A stretch of 6,444 nt of DNA from Candidatus Fonsibacter sp. (GTDB lineage Bacteria > Pseudomonadota > Alphaproteobacteria > Pelagibacterales > Pelagibacteraceae). Numbering within the stretch: the stretch's first letter is position 1; the number at the start of each line of letters is the position of its first letter. The notes under the pieces were generated by a model. The model searched no databases and was not told the origin of the DNA. It saw only the letters and a list, made by a program, of their open reading frames with translations. The stretch lies in assembly GCA_023257975.1 (NCBI GenBank), contig JALRAW010000174.1:1-6444 (forward strand), read 5' to 3'. Below, piece after piece: positions 1 through 6,360 of the stretch. Both the position numbers and the translations under genes were made by a program.

Positions 1-1347
1 CATCCCAAGTGATAATCCTGGATGATTCATAAGGTCATCCTGAATGCCTAATTCTTTAACTCTATTTGATATTTCTTTAGACTCTGTTTCTAAATATTCT
101 TTTGCTCTTTCTTTTAACTCTTTTGCTGTCTCTGCATCAAAACCATCAATCTTAGTAATTTCTTCTAAAGGAGCTCCATCGATTTCTTTAATTGAAGAAA
201 ATCCTTCTAATACTAAAAGTTGCGCCATCATTTCGTCTATTTCTAAACTTTCAATAAATCGCTTTGTTTTAATTTTAAATTCTGATTGTCTTTTTTCTGT
301 TTCTTCTTGATCTGTTAAAATATCGATCTCATAATTCATTAACTTAGAAGCAAGTCTTACATTTTGTCCTCGTCTTCCAATTGCTTTGCTAAGATTATTT
401 TCATCAATTACAACTTCAATTCTTTTTGAAGCTTCATCTAAAACTACTTTTTGAACTTCTGCAGGAGCTAAAGCATTAATCACAAGTGTTGCTGGATCTT
501 CTGACCAATGAATAATGTCAATTTTTTCTCCTTGTAATTCATTTACAACAGCTTGCACTCTGCTTCCTCTCATACCAACACAAGCGCCCACTGGATCTAT
601 AGATTTATCTTTTGATGTGACACAAATTTTTGCTCTACTTCCTGGATCTCTTGCTACCGATTTAATTTCAATTGTTCCCTCATAAATTTCTGGAACTTCA
701 AGTTTAAATAGTTTTGCCATAAATTGAGGATGTGCTCTTGATAAAAATATTTGGGGACCTTTTGCTTCTTTTCTTACATCATAACAATAAGCTTTGACAC
801 GATCACCTACTTTTATGTTTTCTCTTGGGATTAATTCATCTCGTTTAATAATTGATTCAGCTTTTTGCAAATCAACGATGATATTTCCAAATTCTATTCT
901 TTTTACAATTCCACTTAAAACTTCACCAATCTTATCTTTAAATTCGTTATATTGTTTTTCTCTTTCTGCATCTCTTACTTTTTGAGTGATAACTTGTTTC
1001 GCGGCTTGAGCAGCTATTCTACCAAAATCAATTGGTGGTAACGGCTCTAAAATTTCTTGATCTAGCGCAATATCACCTTTGATCTTTTTAGCTTCCTTTA
1101 AACTAATTTCGTTTTGACTATTTGCTGGATTTTCTACAACTTTTAATTTTCTGCCTAATTCAATTTGGCCATTGGCTCTATTAATTGAAACATAAATATT
1201 ATTCTCTTGTCCATAGCGAGTTCTTGCAGCTTTCTCTATGGCTTCTTCCATAGAAGTAATAACAAGCTCTTTATCAATCGATTTTTCATTTGCTACAGCA
1301 TCAACTATCCTTATTAGTTCTACTGTATCAACTCTGTTATTTAACAT
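1..1347 (-). CDS. nusA: Transcription termination/antitermination factor NusA, 3' end cut off by the window
   Basis: NusA binds RNA polymerase and nascent RNA and modulates pausing, intrinsic termination and antitermination. The reading frame was translated by eye from the ATG at 1347-1345 and stays open for 449 codons to the window edge. Residues 1 to about 130 form the polymerase-binding N-terminal domain (MLNNRVDTVELIRIVDAVA at the start). An S1 domain follows and ends near IFLSR (residues 200-204). KH1 contains ARDPGSRAKI and DPVGACVGMRG with its GMRG loop at 258-261. KH2 contains IGRRGQNVRLAS with its GRRG loop at 324-327. The remaining part is a helix-hairpin-helix/acidic-repeat-like region (QLLVLEGF, KIDGFDAETAKEL) typical of alphaproteobacterial NusA, and the frame stops inside a second such unit (HPGLSLGM). 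Full-length homologues are about 500-540 residues, so perhaps 50-100 residues are missing. The start is fixed by a good ribosome binding site and an in-frame TAG upstream at 1380-1378. It is the last minus-strand gene in the window, 68 nt after trmB. Confidence 0.97.
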   Translation of the reverse strand, partial: MLNNRVDTVELIRIVDAVANEKSIDKELVITSMEEAIEKAARTRYGQENNIYVSINRANGQIELGRKLKVVENPANSQNEISLKEAKKIKGDIALDQEILEPLPPIDFGRIAAQAAKQVITQKVRDAEREKQYNEFKDKIGEVLSGIVKRIEFGNIIVDLQKAESIIKRDELIPRENIKVGDRVKAYCYDVRKEAKGPQIFLSRAHPQFMAKLFKLEVPEIYEGTIEIKSVARDPGSRAKICVTSKDKSIDPVGACVGMRGSRVQAVVNELQGEKIDIIHWSEDPATLVINALAPAEVQKVVLDEASKRIEVVIDENNLSKAIGRRGQNVRLASKLMNYEIDILTDQEETEKRQSEFKIKTKRFIESLEIDEMMAQLLVLEGFSSIKEIDGAPLEEITKIDGFDAETAKELKERAKEYLETESKEISNRVKELGIQDDLMNHPGLSLGM

Positions 1348-1355
1348 TAGTTTTG

Positions 1356-1361
1356 TTTCCT
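1356..1361 (-). promoter_or_regulatory. Ribosome binding site of nusA
   Basis: The minus strand reads AGGAAA here, 8 nt upstream of the nusA ATG at 1347. It is the clearest Shine-Dalgarno sequence in the window; the other genes have weak or no visible purine-rich sites and appear to rely on overlap or close spacing. It lies only 2 nt downstream of the U-tract of the preceding hairpin, so any transcript must read through that hairpin to carry it. Confidence 0.75.
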
Positions 1362-1363
1362 GT

Positions 1364-1388
1364 AAAAAAAAATGGGCCTAAGCCCATT
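1364..1388 (-). terminator. Intrinsic-terminator-like hairpin between trmB and nusA, possible nusA attenuator
   Basis: On the minus strand AATGGGC (1388-1382), the loop TTAG (1381-1378) and GCCCATT (1377-1371) form a perfect 7-bp stem, followed directly by seven T (1370-1364). This is the textbook layout of a Rho-independent terminator for transcripts leaving trmB. In a region this AT-rich, a stem with four consecutive G-C pairs stands out. Because the nusA ribosome binding site starts 2 nt after the U-tract, no promoter fits between them. The hairpin must therefore act as a partial terminator or attenuator for nusA. Regulation of nusA operons by upstream terminators and by NusA itself is known in other bacteria; applying it here is inference. 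Confidence 0.8.
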
Positions 1389-1412
1389 CTGTACTTTTCA
1401 ATAATTTCTTTT

Positions 1413-1441
1413 AATCTATGCTACATTTTTTAACTTATCAA
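1413..1441 (-). promoter_or_regulatory. Candidate sigma-70 promoter for nusA at the 3' end of trmB
   Basis: The minus strand shows TTGATA (1441-1436, five of six matches to TTGACA), a 17-nt spacer, and TAGATT (1418-1413, four of six matches to TATAAT), straddling the last codons and stop of trmB. Transcription would start near 1406, giving a leader of about 60 nt that carries the hairpin and the ribosome binding site. Promoter-like hexamers are frequent by chance in such AT-rich DNA, so the support comes mainly from the ideal spacing and the position just before an attenuator-like element. Confidence 0.35.
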
Positions 1442-2081
1442 GATTTAAAAAATAAATATCTTTTTTTAATTTATTGGCTTTATTTAAGTATTTTGTATCC
1501 ACTATGGGATGCTTGTTGTTCAAACTGTATTCAAAAGTATCATTCTTTTTCTTTAATAAAGAAATCTCTTTTAACACGTAATTAAAATAATCCTGATCAT
1601 CCGTTATAAATATTAACGTCGATTTAAGTTTCATCTTTTTTAAAATTTTTTCTAAAAATAAATAATTAAGTAATCTTCTTTTTTTTTGCCTATTCTTCAT
1701 CCATGGGTCAGGAAATAAAATAAAAATTCTTGAAAAAAAATTATCTAAAAAATTATCTATAACTTTTTGCACCGGTGTATCTAAAATTGAAATGTTATTT
1801 AAGTTTAATTCTTTAGCTTTTTGGATAATATTAGCTACACCATTAACAAACGGATCAACTCCAATAAAATAATCTTTTGGATTAGTACTTGCTTGAAATA
1901 ATAAATTTTCTCCTAAACCAAATCCTATTTCTAAAACAAAATCTTTATTTTTAATTAATTTTATGTCTTCGAAATTAACTAAAAAATCTTTTTTATGGTT
2001 TTCATAAAAAAATTTTTTACTTTTGGATAAGGCTCTTGATTTTGACCTTCCGAAAAAAATCTTTTTCTTGTCGTCGATCAA
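1416..2081 (-). CDS. trmB: tRNA (guanine-N7-)-methyltransferase TrmB
   Basis: TrmB uses S-adenosylmethionine to methylate N7 of G46 in the tRNA variable loop. The 221-residue protein has the class I methyltransferase motif I VLEIGFGLGENL (residues 49-60), the motif II acidic residue in IGVDPF (D76), DTPVQ (101-105), the family signature LFPDPWMKNRQKKRR (122-136) and ITDDQDY (159-165). Length fits the family. The signature has Gln132 where most members have His. The C-terminal T-K-F-E motif reads TKYL (196-199), losing the usual Glu and the glycines after it, so this is a divergent member. The start is TTG at 2081, 1 nt after the metK stop; an in-frame stop lies at 2111-2109 with no ATG or GTG after it, and the next internal Met is at residue 128. 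Coupling to metK is likely, and metK makes the cofactor this enzyme uses. A terminator-like hairpin follows 27 nt after the stop. Confidence 0.93.
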   Translation of the reverse strand: MIDDKKKIFFGRSKSRALSKSKKFFYENHKKDFLVNFEDIKLIKNKDFVLEIGFGLGENLLFQASTNPKDYFIGVDPFVNGVANIIQKAKELNLNNISILDTPVQKVIDNFLDNFFSRIFILFPDPWMKNRQKKRRLLNYLFLEKILKKMKLKSTLIFITDDQDYFNYVLKEISLLKKKNDTFEYSLNNKHPIVDTKYLNKANKLKKDIYFLNLDKLKNVA

Positions 2082-2082
2082 A

Positions 2083-3246
2083 TTATACTTTTGATTGAAA
2101 ATATTTAATTAAATCTATTTTTTCCCAGCTAAAAGAACCATTGTCCTCTGGTTGTCTGCCAAAATGTCCGTAGGCCGCTGTTTTTTGGTAAATTGGTTTA
2201 TTAAGTTTTAATAACTCACGAATACCTCTTGGACTTAAATTAAAATTTTTAGAAATAATTTCTTCAATCTTTTTTGATTTTTTATCTTCGCCATCAAATA
2301 AATCGATGTAGATTGAAAGAGGTTGTGACACTCCAATTGCATAAGATAATTGAATTAAACATTTTTCTGAAACACCTGCGGCAACAATATTTTTTGCTAA
2401 ATATCTTGCAACGTAAGCTGCTGATCGATCCACTTTTGTGGGATCTTTTCCTGAAAATGCTCCTCCGCCATGAGGCGCTGCTCCGCCATAAGTATCAACG
2501 ATAATTTTTCGACCAGTTAATCCTGTATCACCATCAGGTCCACCAATAACAAATCTACCCGTTGGGTTAACATAAAAATGTTTCTCATCACACATCCATC
2601 CTTTTGGAATTACAGACAAAACGTAAGGACGCACAATTTCTTTAACTTTTTCTTGATCAACACTCTCATCATGTTGTGTTGAAACAACTATTGAAGAAAT
2701 TGCTTTCGGTTTTCCTTTTTCATAAATAACTGAGAATTGGCTTTTTGAATCCGGTCTTAAAAATTTTTCTTTTCCAGATTTTCTAGCTTCTGACATTAAT
2801 TGTAAAACTTTGTGAGAATAACTTATCGGTGCTGGCATCAGATCTTTTGTTTCTGTGCAGGCGTAGCCAAACATTATTCCTTGATCACCTGCGCCTTCAT
2901 CTTTATTACCGGATGAATCAACGCCTGCAGCTATGTCTTGTGATTGACTATGAAGATAGTTTGTAAATTTTAAATTTTTCCAATGAAAACCTTCTTGTTC
3001 GTAACCAATATCTTTAACTCTAGATCTAATAACTTTTTCAATTTCATCGCTTTTTATGTCGGGCCCTCTTACTTCGCCAGCAATCACAACCGTATTTGTA
3101 GTTACTAAAGTTTCACAAGCAACTCTACTTTCTGGAAATTTTGATAAATATAGATCAAGCACTGAGTCTGATATAATGTCACAAACTTTATCGGGATGTC
3201 CCTCTGATACTGATTCACTGGTAAATATATAATCTTGTTTAGCCAT
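2083..3246 (-). CDS. metK: S-adenosylmethionine synthase MetK
   Basis: MetK makes S-adenosylmethionine from methionine and ATP in the cytoplasm, releasing phosphate and pyrophosphate. The 387 residues match the usual bacterial length (about 384) and cover all three domains. Visible hallmarks are [13 protein letters not shown] (8-20, with the ATP-binding His17 and metal-binding Asp19), the signature [12 protein letters not shown] (118-129), the glycine-rich [13 protein letters not shown] (235-247), and the second signature [19 protein letters not shown] (260-278) with the phosphate-contacting Lys and Asp. The C-terminus ends in a typical AAYGHFGR segment (357-364). The ATG at 3246 overlaps the last 8 nt of lnt, with no leader and only a weak purine-rich site, which points to translational coupling with lnt. 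In many Alphaproteobacteria a small helix-turn-helix regulator gene lies between lnt and metK; it is absent here. No SAM riboswitch can fit directly in front of the gene. Confidence 0.98.
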   Translation of the reverse strand: MAKQDYIFTSESVSEGHPDKVCDIISDSVLDLYLSKFPESRVACETLVTTNTVVIAGEVRGPDIKSDEIEKVIRSRVKDIGYEQEGFHWKNLKFTNYLHSQSQDIAAGVDSSGNKDEGAGDQGIMFGYACTETKDLMPAPISYSHKVLQLMSEARKSGKEKFLRPDSKSQFSVIYEKGKPKAISSIVVSTQHDESVDQEKVKEIVRPYVLSVIPKGWMCDEKHFYVNPTGRFVIGGPDGDTGLTGRKIIVDTYGGAAPHGGGAFSGKDPTKVDRSAAYVARYLAKNIVAAGVSEKCLIQLSYAIGVSQPLSIYIDLFDGEDKKSKKIEEIISKNFNLSPRGIRELLKLNKPIYQKTAAYGHFGRQPEDNGSFSWEKIDLIKYFQSKV

Positions 3247-4777
3247 TCTTATTTAATTTTCTAAGAGCAATAACGAATATAATACTTAAGAAGATTATAA
3301 AATAAAAAATATAGTTTTCTAATAAAGAAAATAAGGTTTTTCCTTTTAAAAAGGACAATTTTAAATCAATAAATCCAGATTTATTTAACTCTAAAGAATT
3401 TATAATTTTTCCATTTGGAGAAATAAAAGCAGACATTCCTTTGTTAGTTGATCTTACAATTGGAACGCCTTGCTCTACTGCTCTAAAAACTGCTTGAGTT
3501 AAATGTTGATAAGGACCAATTGAGTCTCCAAACCAACCATCTTCTGAAATATTAATTATAAAATTATAGTCTTTAGAATTAAGTTTAAGATCTCCAGAAT
3601 AAATTATTTCATAACAAAGCAAAGGCAGGAAAGATAAATTATTAAATATTTTAATCTCTTTTCTTTCATTTCCTGAAGAGAAAGAACTGTACCCAAATGT
3701 GATTTTTTTTAATCCCCATTTTGTTAATAAATTTTCAAAAGGGATAAATTCTCCAAATGGAACAAGTTTTATTTTGTTGTAAACGCTAACAACTTCAGCA
3801 TTATTATTCAGTATCACTAAAGAATTATAAAAATTAATTTTATTACCAGAAATGCTTGGATTAGTTACGCCGACAATCACTAAATGATTTTTAGAAAAAT
3901 TTTTATTAAAATATTCTTTATATTTATATAGATCTTTAGGATTGGTCTGCTGGATCATCCCCTCGGGCCAAACAATTAAAGTTCTTTCATCTTTATTAGT
4001 TTTGCTAAGATTAATTAAAGAAATTAAATTTCTATTCTCATTTTCAATGCCCCAAGTCTTTGCAATATCAATATTGGGCTGAACTATTTTTACTTTAACT
4101 TCGTTATAGTGATTCAACTCTGAATTTTTTATAATAATTTTTCCAAATAAGTAATTAGAAATTAAAATACTAAATAAAAAAACAGAATTAATTAATATTT
4201 TCTTAAACTGCAAAGGCCATAAAGAATTAAAGTAAATTGAAAAGATAAGAATGCTAAAAAAGTTAAAAGTATATGTGCCAATAAATTTTAATATTTGAAT
4301 GTTCTCTAGTGAAAAACTCCATGAATAAGATATTAGATTCCAAGAAAACCCCGTAAATAATATTCCTCGTAAATATTCAAATACAGATAAGGAAATAGAA
4401 AAGATTAATAAAAACATATAATCTCTTTTTATAAAAGAATGGATTACGAGTACTGCAAAGCCGTAAAATACAGCAAGTAAAATAGGTAGACCGAATATGG
4501 CAACGGGAATTAAAAAAGTTAACTGTTTATCAAAAGTTAATGAGTGCGCTACCCAGTAAAGGCTACTTACAAAATATCCATAGCCAAAAGCAAAACCTAA
4601 AAAAAAGAAACTAGATAATTTAACTCTTTTCTCTTTAAACAGAATTATTAAATACAAAAATAGAGAGTAAGTAATAAAATTTATAAAGATAAAATTATAA
4701 GGAGGTAAAGAAAAGCTAGATAGAGAACCCAATAGCAATAAAAAAATATAAAAAAAAAGGATATTTTTTTTTGACAT
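3239..4777 (-). CDS. lnt: Apolipoprotein N-acyltransferase Lnt
   Basis: Lnt is an inner-membrane enzyme that moves an acyl chain from a phospholipid to the N-terminal cysteine of apolipoproteins, the last step of lipoprotein maturation. The 512-residue protein starts with a multi-span membrane domain: hydrophobic stretches at about 6-20, 27-47, 56-76, 88-113, 120-136, 163-187 and 192-212, with the family motif [15 protein letters not shown] at 133-147. A periplasmic nitrilase-like domain follows. Its catalytic triad is visible as Glu272 (VWPEGM), Lys335 ([11 protein letters not shown]) and Cys388 (LLCYE), matching E. coli E267/K335/C387, and Glu343 of PFGE is kept. DGWFG, GPYQHL and [16 protein letters not shown] are also typical. 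A last membrane helix spans about 487-505. The ATG is 8 nt after the ybeY stop, and the stop overlaps metK by 8 nt. Codons 3-5 contain an A9 run that could be prone to slippage. Confidence 0.96.
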   Translation of the reverse strand: MSKKNILFFYIFLLLLGSLSSFSLPPYNFIFINFITYSLFLYLIILFKEKRVKLSSFFFLGFAFGYGYFVSSLYWVAHSLTFDKQLTFLIPVAIFGLPILLAVFYGFAVLVIHSFIKRDYMFLLIFSISLSVFEYLRGILFTGFSWNLISYSWSFSLENIQILKFIGTYTFNFFSILIFSIYFNSLWPLQFKKILINSVFLFSILISNYLFGKIIIKNSELNHYNEVKVKIVQPNIDIAKTWGIENENRNLISLINLSKTNKDERTLIVWPEGMIQQTNPKDLYKYKEYFNKNFSKNHLVIVGVTNPSISGNKINFYNSLVILNNNAEVVSVYNKIKLVPFGEFIPFENLLTKWGLKKITFGYSSFSSGNERKEIKIFNNLSFLPLLCYEIIYSGDLKLNSKDYNFIINISEDGWFGDSIGPYQHLTQAVFRAVEQGVPIVRSTNKGMSAFISPNGKIINSLELNKSGFIDLKLSFLKGKTLFSLLENYIFYFIIFLSIIFVIALRKLNKNG

Positions 4778-4785
4778 CTTTGGTT

Positions 4786-5253
4786 TTAAATATTTCTGAT
4801 AATTTTTTGCTCTAACAAATGCATTTTTTTATATTTTTTAAATGAATTATGTTCATAACCAATTAGATGCAAAACACCGTGGACTAAAATCTTTTTAAAA
4901 TAATCATCAAAACTTATATTCTGCTTTTTAATAATCGCGACAATATATTCATAGCTTAACGCTATATCTCCAAGGTAAATTTTTTCATTAAATTTAAGAT
5001 CCTTCTTAAAGAATTTTTTTTCCTCAGCTGGAAATGATAAAACGTCTGTATCTTTATTTATTTTTCTAAATCTTTTATTAAGACCCTTCATATTTTTTGT
5101 ACCCGTTAGAAGAACAGATATTTCAAAGGTAGTTGCTCGAGATAAAAAAATAAATGATAAAATCTTTTTTATACTTTTGTTAAGAAACAAATTAATTTTA
5201 GGATATCTAGATTTCCAGTTCTTATTATCAATAACTAAATTAACTTTTACCAT
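4786..5253 (-). CDS. ybeY: Endoribonuclease YbeY (rRNA maturation factor)
   Basis: YbeY is a zinc-dependent endoribonuclease involved in 16S rRNA 3'-end maturation and ribosome quality control. From the chosen ATG the protein has 155 residues, the usual family size. It shows LNKRFRKINKDTDVLSFP (58-75), which includes the conserved Arg and the TDVLSFP signature, then YLGDIALS (93-100), and the metal-binding motif HGVLHLIGYEH with His125, His129 and His135 as zinc ligands. The residue before the third His is Glu rather than the usual Asp. A TTG at 5292 and ATGs at 5280 and 5277 also lie in frame, the last with AAGG at good distance. I prefer 5253 because MVKVNLVIDNKNW lines up with the usual YbeY N-terminus. 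The gene overlaps phoH by 14 nt and sits 8 nt before lnt. YbeY and the PhoH-type YbeZ are known functional partners in other bacteria. Confidence 0.94.
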   Translation of the reverse strand: MVKVNLVIDNKNWKSRYPKINLFLNKSIKKILSFIFLSRATTFEISVLLTGTKNMKGLNKRFRKINKDTDVLSFPAEEKKFFKKDLKFNEKIYLGDIALSYEYIVAIIKKQNISFDDYFKKILVHGVLHLIGYEHNSFKKYKKMHLLEQKIIRNI

Positions 5254-6265
5254 TTGGCTCTTTTTTTTTATAATCATCATAAGCCTTAACAATTTTAGAA
5301 ACCAAAGGATGTCTCATAACATCGCTATGATCAAAGTTTATAGTTTTAATTTCTTTAACATCTTTAAGAATTTTTGTGGTCTCATAAAGTCCTGACTCTT
5401 TTGACTTTGCCAAATCAACTTGTGATGGATCTCCATTAATCACCATTGTTGAGTTATTACCAAGTCTAGTTAGAAACATTTTAATTTGAGTAAACGTTGC
5501 ATTTTGTGCTTCATCTAATATGACAAATGAGTCTTTAAGCGTTCTTCCACGCATAAATGCAAGTGGTGCAATTTCTATTATCCCCTCTTCTATTTTTCTT
5601 TGAATTTTTTCGTAACCTAATAGTTCATAAAGAGAATCGTAAAGAGGAATAAGATAAGGATCAATTTTATCTTTCATATCACCGGGTAAAAAACCTAAAT
5701 TTTCTCCAGCTTCCACTGCAGGTCTTGATAATATTATTTTTTTTACTTTATCTTCTAATAAAAAAGTTACAGCTACCGCAACCGCCAAGAATGTTTTTCC
5801 AGTTCCAGCAGGTCCTAATGCCATTACAATTCTATGATTTTTTAAAGCATCAACGTAAATTTTTTGTTTTTCTGATCTTGGTAGAATAATTTTTTTAGCA
5901 GTCTTAATAGCATCATTATCTCCATAGATTGAATTAGGATTTTCCTCAGCTCTATTCATCTTGGTTACATCAAAGATAGTTTTTATATCTTCTTTTTCGA
6001 TGCTATTAGTGTTTACAAATTTTGCTATGAGATTATCCATAATTTGAACGACCGACTGTCTGTTATTCAAATCACCACGAACGATCATTAGATTTCCTCT
6101 TAAATTTATTTTCGTATTAGTAATATTTTCTATTTCTTTAAGATTGGAATCAAACTCACCAATGATTTTACTTAAAACTAAATTATTTTTTATATAAAAA
6201 CTTAAATAGTCATTATTTTTCTCAATAATTTCTATCTGTGAACTTGAAACTTTAGATATATTCAT
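5240..6265 (-). CDS. phoH: PhoH-like ATPase, YbeZ type
   Basis: This is a cytoplasmic P-loop NTPase of the PhoH/YbeZ family, linked to RNA metabolism and to YbeY. The 341 residues begin with an N-terminal region (about 15-85, with LRGNLMIVRGD) resembling the small RNA-binding-like domain of YbeZ proteins. The PhoH ATPase core follows: ILPRSEKQKIYVDAL (127-141), Walker A GPAGTGKT (151-158), LSRPAVEAGENLGFLPGD (179-196), MRGRTL (238-243), Walker B FVILDEAQNA (247-256), NGDPSQVDL (277-285) and the arginine-containing SDVMRHPLV (314-322). There is no PIN domain, so it is not the PhoH2 type. All three frames upstream on this strand contain stops, so it is the first gene of the cluster. In many Alphaproteobacteria miaB precedes it; miaB is not seen here. 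An A9 run sits near the 3' end, just before the ybeY start. The start ATG has only a weak AGAAG about 11 nt upstream. Confidence 0.96.
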   Translation of the reverse strand: MNISKVSSSQIEIIEKNNDYLSFYIKNNLVLSKIIGEFDSNLKEIENITNTKINLRGNLMIVRGDLNNRQSVVQIMDNLIAKFVNTNSIEKEDIKTIFDVTKMNRAEENPNSIYGDNDAIKTAKKIILPRSEKQKIYVDALKNHRIVMALGPAGTGKTFLAVAVAVTFLLEDKVKKIILSRPAVEAGENLGFLPGDMKDKIDPYLIPLYDSLYELLGYEKIQRKIEEGIIEIAPLAFMRGRTLKDSFVILDEAQNATFTQIKMFLTRLGNNSTMVINGDPSQVDLAKSKESGLYETTKILKDVKEIKTINFDHSDVMRHPLVSKIVKAYDDYKKKEPNGKS

Positions 6266-6289
6266 TAAACGAGCACTTCTTGTTTTTGC

Positions 6290-6318
6290 AAGATACCAAA
6301 AAGATTTTTACTGTACAA
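6290..6318 (-). promoter_or_regulatory. Weak candidate promoter for the phoH-ybeY-lnt-metK-trmB cluster
   Basis: The minus strand shows TTGTAC (6318-6313), a 17-nt spacer and TATCTT (6295-6290), which would start transcription about 18 nt before the phoH ATG. Both hexamers are imperfect (three and four of six matches). A promoter is expected in this gap because no minus-strand frame reads into phoH from the right, but the exact position is uncertain. An alternative -10 is TATTGT (6320-6315). Confidence 0.25.
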
Positions 6319-6334
6319 TACCTTTGTTGGTATT
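6293..6334. repeat. Overlapping inverted repeats in the divergent intergenic region
   Basis: The 95-nt gap between phoH and the plus-strand gene holds three copies of an ATACC/GGTAT element. AATACC (6317-6322) and GGTATT (6329-6334) form a perfect 6-bp dyad around TTTGTT. ATACCAA (6293-6299) pairs with TTGGTAT (6327-6333), and AAAG (6300-6303) extends this with CTTT (6322-6325) across one bulged G. The two pairings exclude each other because both use GGTAT at 6329-6333. They could be operator half-sites or alternative RNA hairpins. Neither is followed by a T-run on either strand, so they do not look like terminators. Confidence 0.45.
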
Positions 6335-6360
6335 AAAAAATAAGGATTAAAAATTCAAAT

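Noticed and set aside
44..310. Plus-strand open frame of 88 codons opposite nusA
   Set aside because: It lies entirely within the well-supported nusA frame on the other strand, is low-complexity Ser/Leu/Ile-rich, and has no recognisable domain; it is a shadow of nusA codons.
794..985. Plus-strand open frame of 63 codons opposite nusA
   Set aside because: Antisense to the conserved N-terminal and S1 parts of NusA, with no motif or plausible ribosome binding site.
2082..2087. Perfect TATAAT on the minus strand at the metK stop
   Set aside because: No acceptable -35 hexamer occurs 16-18 nt upstream, and the sequence is formed by the last metK codon, its stop and the trmB start; likely chance in AT-rich DNA.
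2274..2504. Plus-strand open frame of 76 codons opposite metK
   Set aside because: Antisense to strongly conserved MetK signature sequence; the composition is explained by the complement of metK.
5177..5395. Plus-strand open frame of 72 codons opposite the ybeY/phoH junction
   Set aside because: Antisense to two conserved genes, and the Phe/Ile-rich stretch is the complement of their Lys/Asn codons, not a true membrane protein.
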